Below are positions 8,749-18,017 of a DNA stretch of 64,000 nt, in pieces. Positions within the stretch are counted from its first letter, which is position 1. Each line of letters opens with the position of its first letter. This DNA comes from Streptomyces californicus. GTDB taxonomy: Bacteria; Actinomycetota; Actinomycetes; Streptomycetales; Streptomycetaceae. The position numbers and the translations under genes are program-made. Where the stretch lies: contig NZ_JNZZ01000012.1 of NCBI RefSeq assembly GCF_000717645.1, forward strand, positions 1 through 64,000, written 5' to 3'. The notes below the pieces were generated by a model. That model was not told the DNA's origin and did not search any database. It saw only the letters and a list, made by a program, of their open reading frames with translations.

Positions 8749-9726
8749 TCAGACGGTGCCGAGGATGTCGACGACAAAGACCAGGTTGTTCTTGGCGAGC
8801 TGGTTCGACGGGTCGGCGCCGTACGCCTGGTTCGGCGGGATGGTCAGCAGGACGCGGTCGCCGACGTGCTTGCCGACCAGACCCTTGTCCCAGCCCTGGA
8901 TGACGCCGCCGACGCCGATCGGGAAGGCGCTCGCGCCGCCGTGGTCCCAGGAGGAGTCGAACTTCTTGCCGTCCTCCCACTTCACCCCGGTGTACTGGAC
9001 GACGAGGCCCTCGCCGGCCTTGACCTCGGCGCCGTCGCCCTTGATCAGGACCTGCTCCTTGAGGTCCTTCGGCGCCTTGGCGCCCTTCGGGACGGTGATC
9101 GTCGCGGCCTTCTGCGACGCCGCCTCGACCTCGGGCATCCCGGCCTCGCTCGCGGCCTGCTCGCCCTTCGCCTCGCCCTTCTTGTCGACCTTCTTGGCGT
9201 TGACGATGTCGACGACCCAGACGAGGGGGTCGGTGGGCTTGATCCCGGACTGCGGGTTCAGCTGCTCGCCGACGATCGCCTCGGCCGTGCCCTCGACCTG
9301 GACCCGGCTGCCGACCTTGTGGCCGGCCAGCGCGTCCGCGACCTTGGTGGGCAGCATCTGGCCCTGCTGGCCGACCTCCTGGACGACCTGGGCGCGCGGC
9401 CCCTTCGTCTCGGCGTTCTGCCGCTGGGCCCAGGTGGAGCCGAGCGCCTCCAGGTTGCCGGCGAAGTCCAGGCGGACGATGTCGCCCTTCTTCACCTCGG
9501 CGCCGTCACCGGTGGAGACGTCCTTCACCACGATGTCGTCGGCGGCCTTGGCGCCCTTCGGCACCTCGATCTTGGGCTCGGATCCGAACTTTCCGGACAC
9601 CTTCCCGACGGCGCCCGACTTCGGCGCGTCGTCGTCCTTGGAGTCGGACCCGCAGGCGGCGGTGAACAGGAGGGCGGGCACGACCAGTGCGGCGGCCGCG
9701 TACCGGGCAGTCTTCGTGGGGTTCAT
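8749..9726 (-). CDS. FKBP-type prolyl isomerase lipoprotein with two FKBP domains
   Basis: 325 residues. A type II signal peptide with lipobox LFTAAC (Cys near residue 24) predicts lipid anchoring outside the membrane. A short Asp/Ser-rich linker leads to two FKBP modules. The first, about residues 60-160, is divergent (DIVRLDFAGNLEA, GSRVQVEGTAEA). The second, about 215-325, keeps the canonical core (VVQYTGVKWEDGKKFDSSW, GGVIQGWDKGLVGKHVGDRV, LLTIPPNQAYG). The first module probably has weak or no isomerase activity and may be a chaperone domain (inference). The ATG is chosen because it begins the signal peptide; the 39 upstream in-frame residues are not signal-like. Confidence 0.93.
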   Translation of the reverse strand: MNPTKTARYAAAALVVPALLFTAACGSDSKDDDAPKSGAVGKVSGKFGSEPKIEVPKGAKAADDIVVKDVSTGDGAEVKKGDIVRLDFAGNLEALGSTWAQRQNAETKGPRAQVVQEVGQQGQMLPTKVADALAGHKVGSRVQVEGTAEAIVGEQLNPQSGIKPTDPLVWVVDIVNAKKVDKKGEAKGEQAASEAGMPEVEAASQKAATITVPKGAKAPKDLKEQVLIKGDGAEVKAGEGLVVQYTGVKWEDGKKFDSSWDHGGASAFPIGVGGVIQGWDKGLVGKHVGDRVLLTIPPNQAYGADPSNQLAKNNLVFVVDILGTV

Positions 9727-9910
9727 CAGTCCAACTCGCGAATAGGGGGCTCCGGGCAAGTCCCGCCACTGTACGACCTCACCCCAGGCGCACCACGAGT
9801 CCCGACACGGCTCCCGCCTGGACGGGCTCCGGACGGCTAGCATGGCCGGTTCGCCCGGAGCCGCCGCCCCGGCGTTCGTCCGCCCGCTCCCCCGGCGCCG
9901 CCCCTTCCGC

Positions 9911-9960
9911 AGGACGAGGCCCCGGCCCGCGCGAGGGAGCGCGGGCCGGGGCCTCGTCCT
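9911..9960 (-). terminator. Terminator after pafA
   Basis: Perfect 22-bp stem (9911-9932 with 9939-9960), loop GAGGGA, about 50 bases beyond the pafA stop. One of the strongest hairpins in the window. It separates pafA from the FKBP genes. Confidence 0.92.
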
Positions 9961-10012
9961 GCTTGCACGCCCTCCGGTCGCGCTGTGGCGGCCCGAGGGG
10001 CGTGCGGGCCGG

Positions 10013-11374
10013 TCACATGCCGGCGATCAGCTTCTCCACCCGTTCGTCCACGGAGCGGAACGGGTCCTTGCACAGGACCGTGCGCTGCGCCTGGTCGTTG
10101 AGCTTGAGGTGGACCCAGTCGACGGTGAAGTCCCTGCGCTGCTCCTGGGCCCGGCGGATGAAGTCGCCGCGCAGTCGCGCCCGGGTGGTCTGCGGGGGCA
10201 CCGACTTGCCCTCGAAGATCTTCAGGTCGTTGCAGATGCGGGCGGTCTGCCCCTTCTTCTCCAGGAGGTAGAAGAGCCCGCGGCGGCGGTGGATGTCGTG
10301 GTAGGCGAGGTCTATCTGGGCGACCCGCGGATTCGACATGGTCATGTTGTGCTTGGCCCGGTAGCGCTCGATGAGCTTGTACTTCATGACCCAGTCGATC
10401 TCGGTGTCGATCCGGTCGAGGTCCTCGGCCTCGATCGCGTCGAGGGTGCGGCCCCACAGCTCCAGGACCTGGTCGACGGTGCCGGTGCGGATGCCCCGGC
10501 GCTCGACGAAGTCCACGGCCTTCTCGTAGTACTCCCGCTGGACCTCGATGGCCGATGCCTCCCGGCCGCTGGCCAGCCGCACCTTGCGGCGGCCGGTGAG
10601 GTCGTGGCTGACCTCGCGGATCGCCCGGATCGGGTTCTCCAGGGTCAGGTCGCGCATCACCGTGCCCGCCTCGATCATGCGGAGCACCAGGTCGGTGGCG
10701 CCGACCTTGAGCAGCATGGTCGTCTCGGACATGTTGGAGTCACCGACGATGACGTGGAGGCGGCGGTACCGCTCGGCGTCGGCGTGCGGCTCGTCGCGGG
10801 TGTTGATGATCGGCCGGGAGCGGGTCGTCGCGGAGCTGACGCCCTCCCAGATGTGCTCGGCGCGCTGGCTGACGCAGTAGACCGCGCCGCGCGGGGTCTG
10901 GAGCACCTTGCCCGCGCCGCAGATCAGCTGACGGGTGACGAGGAACGGAATGAGGATGTCCGCGAGTCGGGAGAATTCCCCGTGCCGGGCCACGAGGTAG
11001 TTCTCGTGGCATCCGTAGGAGTTTCCCGCCGAGTCGGTGTTGTTCTTGAACAGATAGACGTCGCCCGCGATTCCCTCCTCGTGCAGGCGGCGTTCGGCGT
11101 CGACGAGCAGGCCTTCCAGAATGCGCTCGCCCGCCTTGTCGTGCGTGACCAGTTCGGTCACGTTGTCGCACTCGGGTGTGGCGTATTCCGGATGCGATCC
11201 CACGTCGAGGTAGAGGCGGGCGCCGTTCCGCAGAAAGACGTTGCTGCTGCGGCCCCATGACACAACACGGCGGAAGAGGTAGCGCGCCACTTCGTCAGGT
11301 GACAGTCGGCGCTGTCCCCTGAACGTGCACGTGACGCCGTACTCGTTCTCCAGCCCGAAAATGCGGCGGTCCAT
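10013..11374 (-). CDS. pafA: Pup--protein ligase PafA
   Basis: 453 residues, the usual length. PafA joins the C-terminal glutamate of Pup to lysines of target proteins with ATP hydrolysis. The glutamine-synthetase-like fold is shown by [12 protein letters not shown] (nucleotide/metal-binding Glu residues), [20 protein letters not shown], the FKNNTD and GCHENYL motifs, TRDEPHAD and [13 protein letters not shown]. Dop at 16269-17780 is its paralogue and carries the same blocks. No Shine-Dalgarno precedes the ATG. Instead TAATGT lies six bases upstream, which suggests a leaderless transcript. The upstream MFS gene ends only 9 bases away, so readthrough is also possible. Confidence 0.97.
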   Translation of the reverse strand: MDRRIFGLENEYGVTCTFRGQRRLSPDEVARYLFRRVVSWGRSSNVFLRNGARLYLDVGSHPEYATPECDNVTELVTHDKAGERILEGLLVDAERRLHEEGIAGDVYLFKNNTDSAGNSYGCHENYLVARHGEFSRLADILIPFLVTRQLICGAGKVLQTPRGAVYCVSQRAEHIWEGVSSATTRSRPIINTRDEPHADAERYRRLHVIVGDSNMSETTMLLKVGATDLVLRMIEAGTVMRDLTLENPIRAIREVSHDLTGRRKVRLASGREASAIEVQREYYEKAVDFVERRGIRTGTVDQVLELWGRTLDAIEAEDLDRIDTEIDWVMKYKLIERYRAKHNMTMSNPRVAQIDLAYHDIHRRRGLFYLLEKKGQTARICNDLKIFEGKSVPPQTTRARLRGDFIRRAQEQRRDFTVDWVHLKLNDQAQRTVLCKDPFRSVDERVEKLIAGM

Positions 11375-11380
11375 GACTGA

Positions 11381-11408
11381 ACATTACGCCTTGTGGCCCG
11401 AGCTGAAA
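11381..11408 (-). promoter_or_regulatory. Candidate leaderless promoter of pafA
   Basis: On the minus strand TTTCAG, 16 bases, then TAATGT, then six bases to the ATG. This places the transcription start at or near the start codon. The -10 overlaps the stop codon of the upstream MFS gene. Confidence 0.5.
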
Positions 11409-12643
11409 CCGGGTTCGACGGCACCGTTTCGATCATTTTCCGATCCCGTCACGACCGCGGCCGTGCGAACGGGGGCCGCGAGAAGCCTTCCGGTGGCCAG
11501 CAGGACGACCAGGGCCGCCGCCCCTCCGGCCCCGGCGACGGCGAAGCTCCAGGCGGTCGAACCGAGTTCGACGGCGGGCCCGGCGACCGCCGTGCCGGCC
11601 GCCGCGCCCACCCCGAACGTGGTGACGAGCCAGGAGAACGCCTCGGTCACCGTGCCGCGCGGGGCGTGCCGGTCGACCACGATGAAGGAGCAGGCGATGG
11701 CGGGGGCGAGGAACACCCCGGAGAGGGCGGCGAGGGCGGTCATGACCGGGACCGAGGGGGTGAGCGTCAGCGGCAGATAGCCCAGCGCCAGGAGCCCGGC
11801 GATGACCCGCAGCCGCTTCTCGGGGGCGCCCGCCCACTGCCGCGCCCCGTAGGCCAGACCGCCGATGAGCGCGCCGAGGCCGAGCGCGGCCATGAGCCAG
11901 CCGTACACCGATTCCCGCCCGTGGTCGTCGGCGTACGCCACCGCGGCCACCGTGATGGAGCCGAGGGCGAGCCCGACGAAGAAGAACGAGCCGAGGAGCG
12001 CGAGCAGTCCGGGCGAGCGCAGGGCGCCGAGCCAGTGCGCCTCGCGGGGCGCGGAGCGCCAGGTGCGCGAGGGCTCGGACAGGACGACGGAGAGCGCGCC
12101 GAGGACGCCGAGGGCGTTGATGACGAGCAGCGCGGCGGCCGGCGACCACAGCGAGACGAGCAGCGTCACCAGGAGCGGCCCGACGGTGAACATGATCTCC
12201 TGCGCCACCGCGTCCATGGCGTAGGCCCGGTGCACCCGGTCCTCGCTCTTGAGGACGCTGGGCCACAGGGCGCGCAGGCCGCCTTCCAGGGGCGGTGTGG
12301 CGACCCCGGCGACGATGACGCCGAGGTAGGCCAGCGGGAGCGATCCGAGGCCGGTGAGGGCCAGCAGGACCATCCCGAGCGCGGAGACCACGGCGGCCGG
12401 GAGCTGGACGCGCGGCTGCCCGTACAGGTCCACCGCCCGGCCGAGCAGCGGCTGCCCCACGGCGGTGGCGAGCCCGTACGCGGCGGCGAGCGCCCCGGCC
12501 AGGGTGTAGCTGCCGCCCTCCGCCCGGATGAACAGCACGATCGCGATGGGCCCGGTGCCGTTGGGCAGCCGCCCCACCAGGGTGCCCGTCAGCAGCCGGG
12601 CGGCGTGCCGCGCCCGGAGGATGTCCAGATATCCCGCGGCCAT
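11384..12643 (-). CDS. Major facilitator superfamily transporter
   Basis: 419 residues with about 12 hydrophobic helices. Loops are short and basic, and the GR(A)VDLYGQPRV and GALIGGLAYGARQW segments resemble MFS signature loops A of each half. It probably exports a small molecule by proton antiport; the substrate is unknown. The start is MAAGYLDILRARHAARL after GGAGAGGGGCGGGA; two upstream in-frame ATGs lie in the operator-like region and lack ribosome sites. It is divergent from a LacI-type gene, its likely regulator. The pair sits inside the proteasome locus between prcA and pafA. Confidence 0.88.
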   Translation of the reverse strand: MAAGYLDILRARHAARLLTGTLVGRLPNGTGPIAIVLFIRAEGGSYTLAGALAAAYGLATAVGQPLLGRAVDLYGQPRVQLPAAVVSALGMVLLALTGLGSLPLAYLGVIVAGVATPPLEGGLRALWPSVLKSEDRVHRAYAMDAVAQEIMFTVGPLLVTLLVSLWSPAAALLVINALGVLGALSVVLSEPSRTWRSAPREAHWLGALRSPGLLALLGSFFFVGLALGSITVAAVAYADDHGRESVYGWLMAALGLGALIGGLAYGARQWAGAPEKRLRVIAGLLALGYLPLTLTPSVPVMTALAALSGVFLAPAIACSFIVVDRHAPRGTVTEAFSWLVTTFGVGAAAGTAVAGPAVELGSTAWSFAVAGAGGAAALVVLLATGRLLAAPVRTAAVVTGSENDRNGAVEPGFSSGHKA

Positions 12644-12682
12644 TCCCGCCCCTCTCCGCCCCGGCCGCCCGCGCGCCGAGGT

Positions 12683-12710
12683 GTTACGTATAACTTCGAG
12701 GCTCATACGT
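12683..12710. promoter_or_regulatory. Operator-like dyads between MFS and LacI genes
   Basis: GTTACGTATAAC (12683-12694) has perfect GTTA/TAAC ends. ACGTAT (12686-12691) is repeated in inverted orientation as ATACGT (12705-12710), 13 bases apart. This A/T-rich patch lies between divergent genes, as expected for a LacI-family operator. Confidence 0.5.
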
Positions 12711-12773
12711 ACCATGTGCGCAGTTCGCGGGTCCAGCCCGCGGCGTCACGGAACACCCCGCACGGAGGCATGA

Positions 12774-13805
12774 GTGACCAGCGCGCAGCAGCCCGTCCCC
12801 GCCCGGCCCACCAGCCGCGACGTGGCCCGCGCGGCGGGCGTCTCGCAGGCGACGGTCTCCCTGGTGCTCGGCGGGAAGTGGCCGGGCCGGGTGTCCGAGG
12901 CCACGGCCGGGCGGGTGCGGGACGCGGCGTCCGACCTCGGCTACCGGCCCAATCTGGCGGCCCGCAGTCTGCGGCTCGGCCGCACCAGGACGGCGCTGCT
13001 GGTGGTGCCCGCACTCACCAACGAGTTCTTCGCCCGGGTGTACGCGGGGGCCGCGGCGCTCGCCGCCGAGCACGACTTCGGCGTGGTGCTCTACCCCTCG
13101 CCGGACGGCACGGGCCCGGCCAGGGACCCGTTCGCCTCGGCCCGGGCCGCGCTCGACGGGGTCATCGCGTCCTCGATGGCCGCCGGGGCGCTGGAGGCGC
13201 TGCACGGGGCGGATCTGCCGTTGGTGATGCTGGACAGCGACCCGTCGGACACCGGGCCCGCCGCCCGGGTGAACCTGGACATCGCGGACGGCATGCGGCA
13301 GGTGACGGAGCATCTGCTGGGCCTCGGCCACCGCCGCTTCCTGCACCTGGCGTCCGCCGTGGACACCTGGACGTTCGCGGTGCGCGCCGATGCGCTGCAC
13401 GGAGCGCTGGACGCGGTGGAGGACGCGACGGTACGGACCGTACGGGCCGCGCTGGACGTGCGGGCGGGCCGGGAGGCCGTGGAGCGGGCGCTGGCGGCCG
13501 CCGGGGAGAGGCCCACCGCGATCGTCTGCGACGACGACATCCTGGCGGCGGGCGCGTGCAAGGCCGCCCGGAGGCTCGGACTGCGGGTGCCGGACGAACT
13601 GTCCGTGACCGGCTTCGACGATCTGGCGCTGGCCACCGCCCTGGAACCGGAGCTGACCACGGTGCGGCTGCCGGCCGAGCGGGTCGGGGAGCGGGGCATG
13701 GAGGCGCTGCTCGCCGTACTGGACGGCCGTCCCGCCGAGCCCGGGCGCCTGCCGGTCCGGCTCGTCGTACGCGGCTCGACGGCGCCGCCCGCGGCCGGGG
13801 CATGA
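12774..13805 (+). CDS. LacI-family transcriptional regulator
   Basis: 343 residues. The N-terminal LacI HTH (SRDVARAAGVSQATVSLVLG) and hinge helix (NLAARSLRLGRT) precede a periplasmic-binding-protein-like sensor domain (VLYPSPDGTG, VNLDIADGMRQVTEHLLGLG, PTAIVCDDDILAAGACKAAR, VTGFDDLALA, TTVRLPAERVGERG). The hinge has AARSLR where LacI members usually show a similar AxxL. The start is GTG with GGAGG six bases upstream; an overlapping ATG five bases earlier is in another frame. It probably represses the divergent MFS gene in response to an unknown small ligand. Confidence 0.92.
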   Translation: MTSAQQPVPARPTSRDVARAAGVSQATVSLVLGGKWPGRVSEATAGRVRDAASDLGYRPNLAARSLRLGRTRTALLVVPALTNEFFARVYAGAAALAAEHDFGVVLYPSPDGTGPARDPFASARAALDGVIASSMAAGALEALHGADLPLVMLDSDPSDTGPAARVNLDIADGMRQVTEHLLGLGHRRFLHLASAVDTWTFAVRADALHGALDAVEDATVRTVRAALDVRAGREAVERALAAAGERPTAIVCDDDILAAGACKAARRLGLRVPDELSVTGFDDLALATALEPELTTVRLPAERVGERGMEALLAVLDGRPAEPGRLPVRLVVRGSTAPPAAGA

Positions 13806-13808
13806 CGG

Positions 13809-13846
13809 AGCCCCCGGGCCGTGGATCTCGCCGTGGCCCGGGGGCT
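13809..13846. terminator. Bidirectional terminator between lacI-type gene and prcA
   Basis: Perfect 12-bp stem (13809-13820 with 13835-13846) with a 14-base loop, between two convergent genes whose stops flank it closely. Confidence 0.85.
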
Positions 13847-13863
13847 TCGCGGGACGCTTCCCG

Positions 13864-14661
13864 CTACTCCTTCGTGGAACCGGACGCGCTGCCGGTGTCC
13901 GTGTCGGGGGTGTCGCCGTCCTCGGTGTCGGACGGGGCGTCGGTGGGAGTGGCGGCAGCGGCGTCCGCTTCCAGCAGCCGGGCCAGCTGACGGCCGACGA
14001 TCCGCTTGAACTTGCGCTGCTGGGGGCGGGTGCGGTCCAGGACCGCCACCTCCAGCCGCTCGGCGGGGATCTCCCGCTCGCCGCCTCCCGGCTCGCGGGA
14101 GAGGGCCTGCACGGCGAGCTTGAGCGCCTCGGCCAGCGTCATGCCGTCGCGGTGGCGCTGGTCGAGGAAGCCGCTGATCTGCTCGGCGTTGCCGCCGACC
14201 GCGACCGAGCCGTGCTCGTCCACGATCGAACCGTCGTGCGGCAGCCGGTAGATCTGGTCGCCCTCGGGCTCGGTGCCGACCTCGGCGACCACCAGCTCCA
14301 CCTCGTACGGCTTCTCGGCCGCGCTGGAGAAGATGGTGCCGAGCGTCTGCGCGTAGACGTTGGCCAGCCCACGGGCCGTCACGTCGTCCCGGTCGTAGGT
14401 GTATCCGCGCAGATCGGCATAGCGCACCCCGCCGATGCGGAGGTTCTCGTACTCGTTGTACTTGCCGGCGGCGGCGAAGCCGATCCGGTCGTAGATCTCG
14501 CTGAACTTGTGGAGTGCGCGGGACGGGTTCTCGCCGACGAACACAATGCCGTCGGCGTACTGCAGCACGACGAGGCTGCGACCGCGGGCGATGCCCTTGC
14601 GGGCGTATTCCGCCCGGTCGGCCATGGCCTGCTGGGGTGAGACGTAGAACGGAGTCGACAC
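13864..14661 (-). CDS. prcA: 20S proteasome alpha subunit PrcA
   Basis: 265 residues; forms the outer heptameric rings that gate the proteasome and dock the ARC/Mpa ATPase. It starts [23 protein letters not shown] with the alpha-type H0 helix, followed by the Ntn-hydrolase fold ([44 protein letters not shown]) and no propeptide. The C-terminal 40 residues are an acidic Thr/Asp/Ser tail. GTG start about 10 bases after GAAAGGGACGG. It follows prcB by 122 bases, longer than the few bases seen in mycobacteria, so it may have its own promoter or a processing site. Confidence 0.97.
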   Translation of the reverse strand: MSTPFYVSPQQAMADRAEYARKGIARGRSLVVLQYADGIVFVGENPSRALHKFSEIYDRIGFAAAGKYNEYENLRIGGVRYADLRGYTYDRDDVTARGLANVYAQTLGTIFSSAAEKPYEVELVVAEVGTEPEGDQIYRLPHDGSIVDEHGSVAVGGNAEQISGFLDQRHRDGMTLAEALKLAVQALSREPGGGEREIPAERLEVAVLDRTRPQQRKFKRIVGRQLARLLEADAAAATPTDAPSDTEDGDTPDTDTGSASGSTKE

Positions 14662-14783
14662 CGGCTGTCCGTCCCTTTCTGTCAGTGACGAGTGCGTCGG
14701 GGGGAGGCCGTGGCCTCCCGTCCGGACTCAGCGGGCTCGCGGGTCCCGCCCGGTCCGGACGAAGGGCCTGGCAGGGGTCCGGG

Positions 14784-15629
14784 TCAGAGCAGCGCGGCGC
14801 GCGGGCCGTCGGGCTCCTCGAGCCGGCGCTCCAGGACGGCGCGCGCGATCTCGGAGGACTCCTGGTCGGTCAGCCTCCGGAAGCCTTCGTCGGTGATGAC
14901 GGTGACGATCGGGTAGATGCGGCGGGCCACGTCCGGGCCGCCGGTCGCCGAGTCGTCGTCCGCCGCGTCGTACAGCGCCTGCACGACCAGGGTGAGGGCC
15001 TGCTGTTCCGTCAGGTCCTCGCGGTAGAGCTTCTTCATGGAGCCGCGGGCGAAGATCGACCCGGAGCCGGTGGCGGCGTAGCCGTTCTCCTCGGAGCGGC
15101 CGCCGGTGACGTCGTAGGAGAAGATGCGGCCCTTGTCGCGGTCGACGTCGTAGCCCGCGAACAGCGGCACGACGGCGAGGCCCTGCATGGCCATCGCGAG
15201 GTTGGAGCGGATCATGGTGGAGAGGCGGTTGGCCTTGCCCTCCAGGGAGAGCTGGGCGCCCTCGACCTTCTCGAAATGCTCCAGCTCCAGCTGGAACAGC
15301 TTGACCATCTCCACGGCCAGTCCGGCGGTGCCGGCGATGCCCACCGCCGAGTACTCGTCGGCCGGGAAGACCTTCTCGATGTCGCGCTGCGCGATCATGT
15401 TGCCCATGGTGGCGCGCCGGTCGCCGGCGAGGACCACACCACCGGGGAAGGACGCGGCGACGATGGTCGTCCCGTGCGGCGCCTCGACGGCTCCCTGGAG
15501 CGGCGGCAGGCTCCGCTTGCCCGGGAGCATCTCGGGCGAATGGTCCGACAGGAAGTCCATGAACGAGGACGAACCCGGCGTCAGGAAGGCAGCTGGTAGA
15601 CGCCCGGTGCTACGAGTGTTGGCTTCCAC
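14784..15629 (-). CDS. prcB: 20S proteasome beta subunit PrcB
   Basis: 281 residues; the catalytic beta subunit. A 53-residue propeptide ends at ...EAPHG and self-cleavage exposes Thr54 ([11 protein letters not shown]), the nucleophile. The Asp/Lys pair of the active site is in [12 protein letters not shown] (Asp) and IEKVFPAD (Lys). The C-terminal half has [20 protein letters not shown] and [14 protein letters not shown]. The GTG start (reading EANTRSTGR) follows GGAGGG; an ATG 57 bases upstream is rejected because the N-terminus then does not resemble known Streptomyces PrcB. Confidence 0.97.
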   Translation of the reverse strand: MEANTRSTGRLPAAFLTPGSSSFMDFLSDHSPEMLPGKRSLPPLQGAVEAPHGTTIVAASFPGGVVLAGDRRATMGNMIAQRDIEKVFPADEYSAVGIAGTAGLAVEMVKLFQLELEHFEKVEGAQLSLEGKANRLSTMIRSNLAMAMQGLAVVPLFAGYDVDRDKGRIFSYDVTGGRSEENGYAATGSGSIFARGSMKKLYREDLTEQQALTLVVQALYDAADDDSATGGPDVARRIYPIVTVITDEGFRRLTDQESSEIARAVLERRLEEPDGPRAALL

Positions 15630-15731
15630 GCGTTTCCCTCCAGGTATGCGATGGCCCTGCGCAAGAGAGTCAGGATCATCCCCCAACTTGCCGATGGCCG
15701 AATTGCCGTTGAAGCACTGCGTACGCCAGGG

Positions 15732-15737
15732 ACCCTA
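15732..15737 (-). promoter_or_regulatory. Candidate -10 element for prcB
   Basis: TAGGGT on the minus strand, about 100 bases upstream of the prcB start, in the gene-free stretch between pup and prcB. No convincing -35 is seen. Confidence 0.35.
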
Positions 15738-15885
15738 CCCGCCCGGCGGGAGTGATCCACATGTTCGGCGGAGGTTGTCCGCACCGATACCGCGGGCCGG
15801 GCGGCGGTACTCCGCGCCGGCGGGAGGGGTGAGGGCGCGCGCCGAGGGGCGCGGCCCCACCCCGTCTCCCCCGCCGGTCCGCAGG

Positions 15886-15909
15886 GGCGCCCGGGAGGCC
15901 CCGGGCGCC
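15886..15909 (-). terminator. Terminator after pup
   Basis: Perfect 10-bp stem GGCGCCCGGG (15886-15895 with 15900-15909), loop AGGC, 11 bases past the pup stop. It would partly separate pup from prcBA expression. Confidence 0.75.
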
Positions 15910-15920
15910 GCGCGGAGCGG

Positions 15921-16139
15921 TTACTGCCCGCCCTTCTGGACGAAGGACCTCACGAAGTCCTCGGCGTTCTCTTCGAGCACGTCGTCGATCTCGTCCAGCA
16001 CCGAGTCGACGTCGTCGCTCAGCTTCTCCTGGCGTTCCGCGAGGTCCTCGGACGCCTGCGCGTCCTGCGCCTGCTCCTCGGCCTCCTCGGTGGAACGCGT
16101 CGCCTTCTGCTGTCCGCCGCCGGTGTCCTTGGTCGCCAT
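15921..16139 (-). CDS. pup: Prokaryotic ubiquitin-like protein Pup
   Basis: 72 residues, mostly disordered and acidic, with the helical region DDVDSVLDEIDDVLEENAED that binds the ARC coiled coil, then the conserved FVRSFVQKGGQ. The C-terminus is Gly-Gly-Gln, so Dop must deamidate the Gln before PafA can use it. The start MATKDTGGGQ is the family start; three extra upstream residues (MSY) have no ribosome site. Dop is immediately upstream and PrcB downstream. Confidence 0.98.
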   Translation of the reverse strand: MATKDTGGGQQKATRSTEEAEEQAQDAQASEDLAERQEKLSDDVDSVLDEIDDVLEENAEDFVRSFVQKGGQ

Positions 16140-16184
16140 GTAGCTCACCCCGCTCGGTTCGAAGCAATCGAAGCTCTTGATCAG

Positions 16185-16190
16185 ACCCTA
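16185..16190 (-). promoter_or_regulatory. Candidate -10 element for pup
   Basis: TAGGGT on the minus strand, about 45 bases upstream of the pup ATG. It is the same hexamer as before prcB and the ARC gene. The -35 is unclear. Confidence 0.4.
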
Positions 16191-16268
16191 CCCACGTGGT
16201 CCGACATCTGGCCCGGTAGTTGTTCAACGTCCGGGCCTCGGGTGATTGATTCCCAGCCCGGAGGACTT

Positions 16269-17780
16269 TCAGCCGCCCGAAAGGGCGCGGACCAGCTCTT
16301 CCGCCGTACGGCAGCGGTCGAGCAGTCCCTCGACGTGTTCCCTGGTCCCGCGCAGCGGCTCCAGGGTGGGCACCCGTTGCAGGGAGTCACGGTCGGGCAG
16401 GTCGAAGATCACCGAGTCCCAGGAAGCGGCCGCCACGTCGTCGGCGTACTGCTCCAGACAGCGGCCGCGGAAGTACGCGCGGGTGTCCTCCGGCGGCTTC
16501 GTGCGGGCCCGGGTGACCTCGTCCTCGTCCAGGAGGCGCTTGATCCTGCCGCGGGCCGCCAGACGGTTGTACAGGCCCTTGTCGGGCCGTACGTCCGCGT
16601 ACTGGAGGTCCACCAGGTGGAGCCGGGGGGCGTCCCAGTCCAGCCCGTCACGGCGGCGGTAGCCCTCCATCAGCTCCCGCTTGGCGATCCAGTCCAGCTC
16701 GCCCGACAGGCTCATCGGGTCGGTCTCCAGCCGGTTGAGGGTGTCCTCCCAGCGGGTCAGAACGTCCTTGGTCTGGTCGTCCGCGTCCGCGCCGTACCGC
16801 TCGTCCACGTATTTGCGGGCCAGCTCGAAGTACTCCATCTGGAGCTGGACCGCGGTGAGCGTCCGGCCGCTGCGGAGCGTGATCAGCTGACGGAGGTCCG
16901 GGTCGTGCGAGACCTCGTGCAGGGTGCGGACGGGCTGGTCGACGGCGAGGTCCACGGTGATGAACGCGTCCTCGATCATGGACAGCACCAGGGACGTGGT
17001 GCCGAGCTTGAGGTAGGTGGAGATCTCCGAGAGGTTGGCGTCCCCGATGATCACGTGGAGCCGGCGGTACTTCTCGGCGTCGGAGTGGGGCTCGTCGCGG
17101 GTGTTGATGATGGGGCGCTTGAGCGTGGTCTCCAGGCCGACCTCGACCTCGAAGTAGTCGGCGCGCTGGCTGATCTGGAACCCGTGCTCGTTGCCGTCCT
17201 GGCCGATGCCGACGCGGCCGGCGCCCGTCACGACCTGGCGGGAGACGAAGAACGGCGTCAGGTGGCGCACGATGTCCGAGAACGGCGTCTCCCGCTGCAT
17301 GAGGTAGTTCTCGTGCGTGCCGTAGGAGGCGCCCTTGTTGTCGGTGTTGTTCTTGTAGAGGTGGATCGGCTGGGCCCCGGGGATGGCGGCCGCCCGCTCG
17401 GCGGCCTCCGCCATGATCCGCTCGCCCGCCTTGTCCCAGAGCACCGCGTCGCGCGGGTTGGTGATCTCGGGCGAGCTGTACTCGGGGTGGGCGTGGTCGA
17501 CGTAGAGCCGGGCGCCGTTGGTCAGGATGACGTTGGCCAGGCCGATGTCCTCGTCGGTCAGCTGGCTGGAGTCGGCGGTCTCACGGGCGAGGTCGAAGCC
17601 TCGCGCGTCACGCAGCGGGTTCTCCTCCTCGAAGTCCCAGCGGGCGCGGCGCGCCCGGTGCATCGCCGCCGCGTAGGCGTTGACGATCTGGGACGAGGTG
17701 AGCATGGCATTGGCGTTGGGGTGGCCGGGGACGGAGATCCCGTACTCCGTCTCGATGCCCATTACTCGCCGTACGGTCAT
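16269..17780 (-). CDS. dop: Pup deamidase/depupylase Dop
   Basis: 503 residues. Dop converts the C-terminal Gln of Pup to Glu and removes Pup from substrates. It is a PafA paralogue in the carboxylate-amine ligase fold: [57 protein letters not shown] and TRDEPHSD. A segment present in Dop but not PafA, about residues 40-80 ([20 protein letters not shown]), matches the Dop-loop region. The start is [10 protein letters not shown] after a GGGCCGC-type site; the 29 residues upstream are Arg/Gly rich and unlike the family. Confidence 0.96.
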   Translation of the reverse strand: MTVRRVMGIETEYGISVPGHPNANAMLTSSQIVNAYAAAMHRARRARWDFEEENPLRDARGFDLARETADSSQLTDEDIGLANVILTNGARLYVDHAHPEYSSPEITNPRDAVLWDKAGERIMAEAAERAAAIPGAQPIHLYKNNTDNKGASYGTHENYLMQRETPFSDIVRHLTPFFVSRQVVTGAGRVGIGQDGNEHGFQISQRADYFEVEVGLETTLKRPIINTRDEPHSDAEKYRRLHVIIGDANLSEISTYLKLGTTSLVLSMIEDAFITVDLAVDQPVRTLHEVSHDPDLRQLITLRSGRTLTAVQLQMEYFELARKYVDERYGADADDQTKDVLTRWEDTLNRLETDPMSLSGELDWIAKRELMEGYRRRDGLDWDAPRLHLVDLQYADVRPDKGLYNRLAARGRIKRLLDEDEVTRARTKPPEDTRAYFRGRCLEQYADDVAAASWDSVIFDLPDRDSLQRVPTLEPLRGTREHVEGLLDRCRTAEELVRALSGG

Positions 17781-17969
17781 GCGGCCCTCCTTGCCCGGCG
17801 TCGCTCCCGCCCGGGAGCGACGCTCACGTACCGCTTCTTGGTCCGGTGCGTGTGTGGTGCCCGACACCGCACTGCGCGACTCGGCGGTACCGCAGAGCCT
17901 AGAGCGCCTCTGCGCCGGTGGGGAGCTCCATTACGACATTGGCTCCGGCGCGGCCGGAGCGGGGAATGC

Positions 17970-18010
17970 GACCGGCTGCGGAGGCCCTTTCGGGCCTTCC
18001 GCAGCCGGTC
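17970..18010 (-). terminator. Terminator after the ARC ATPase gene
   Basis: 18-bp stem with one bulged base (17970-17987 with 17992-18010), loop TTTC, 8 bases past the stop. It lies between the ATPase gene and dop and implies that dop has its own promoter. Confidence 0.85.
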
Positions 18011-18017
18011 CGTGCTT

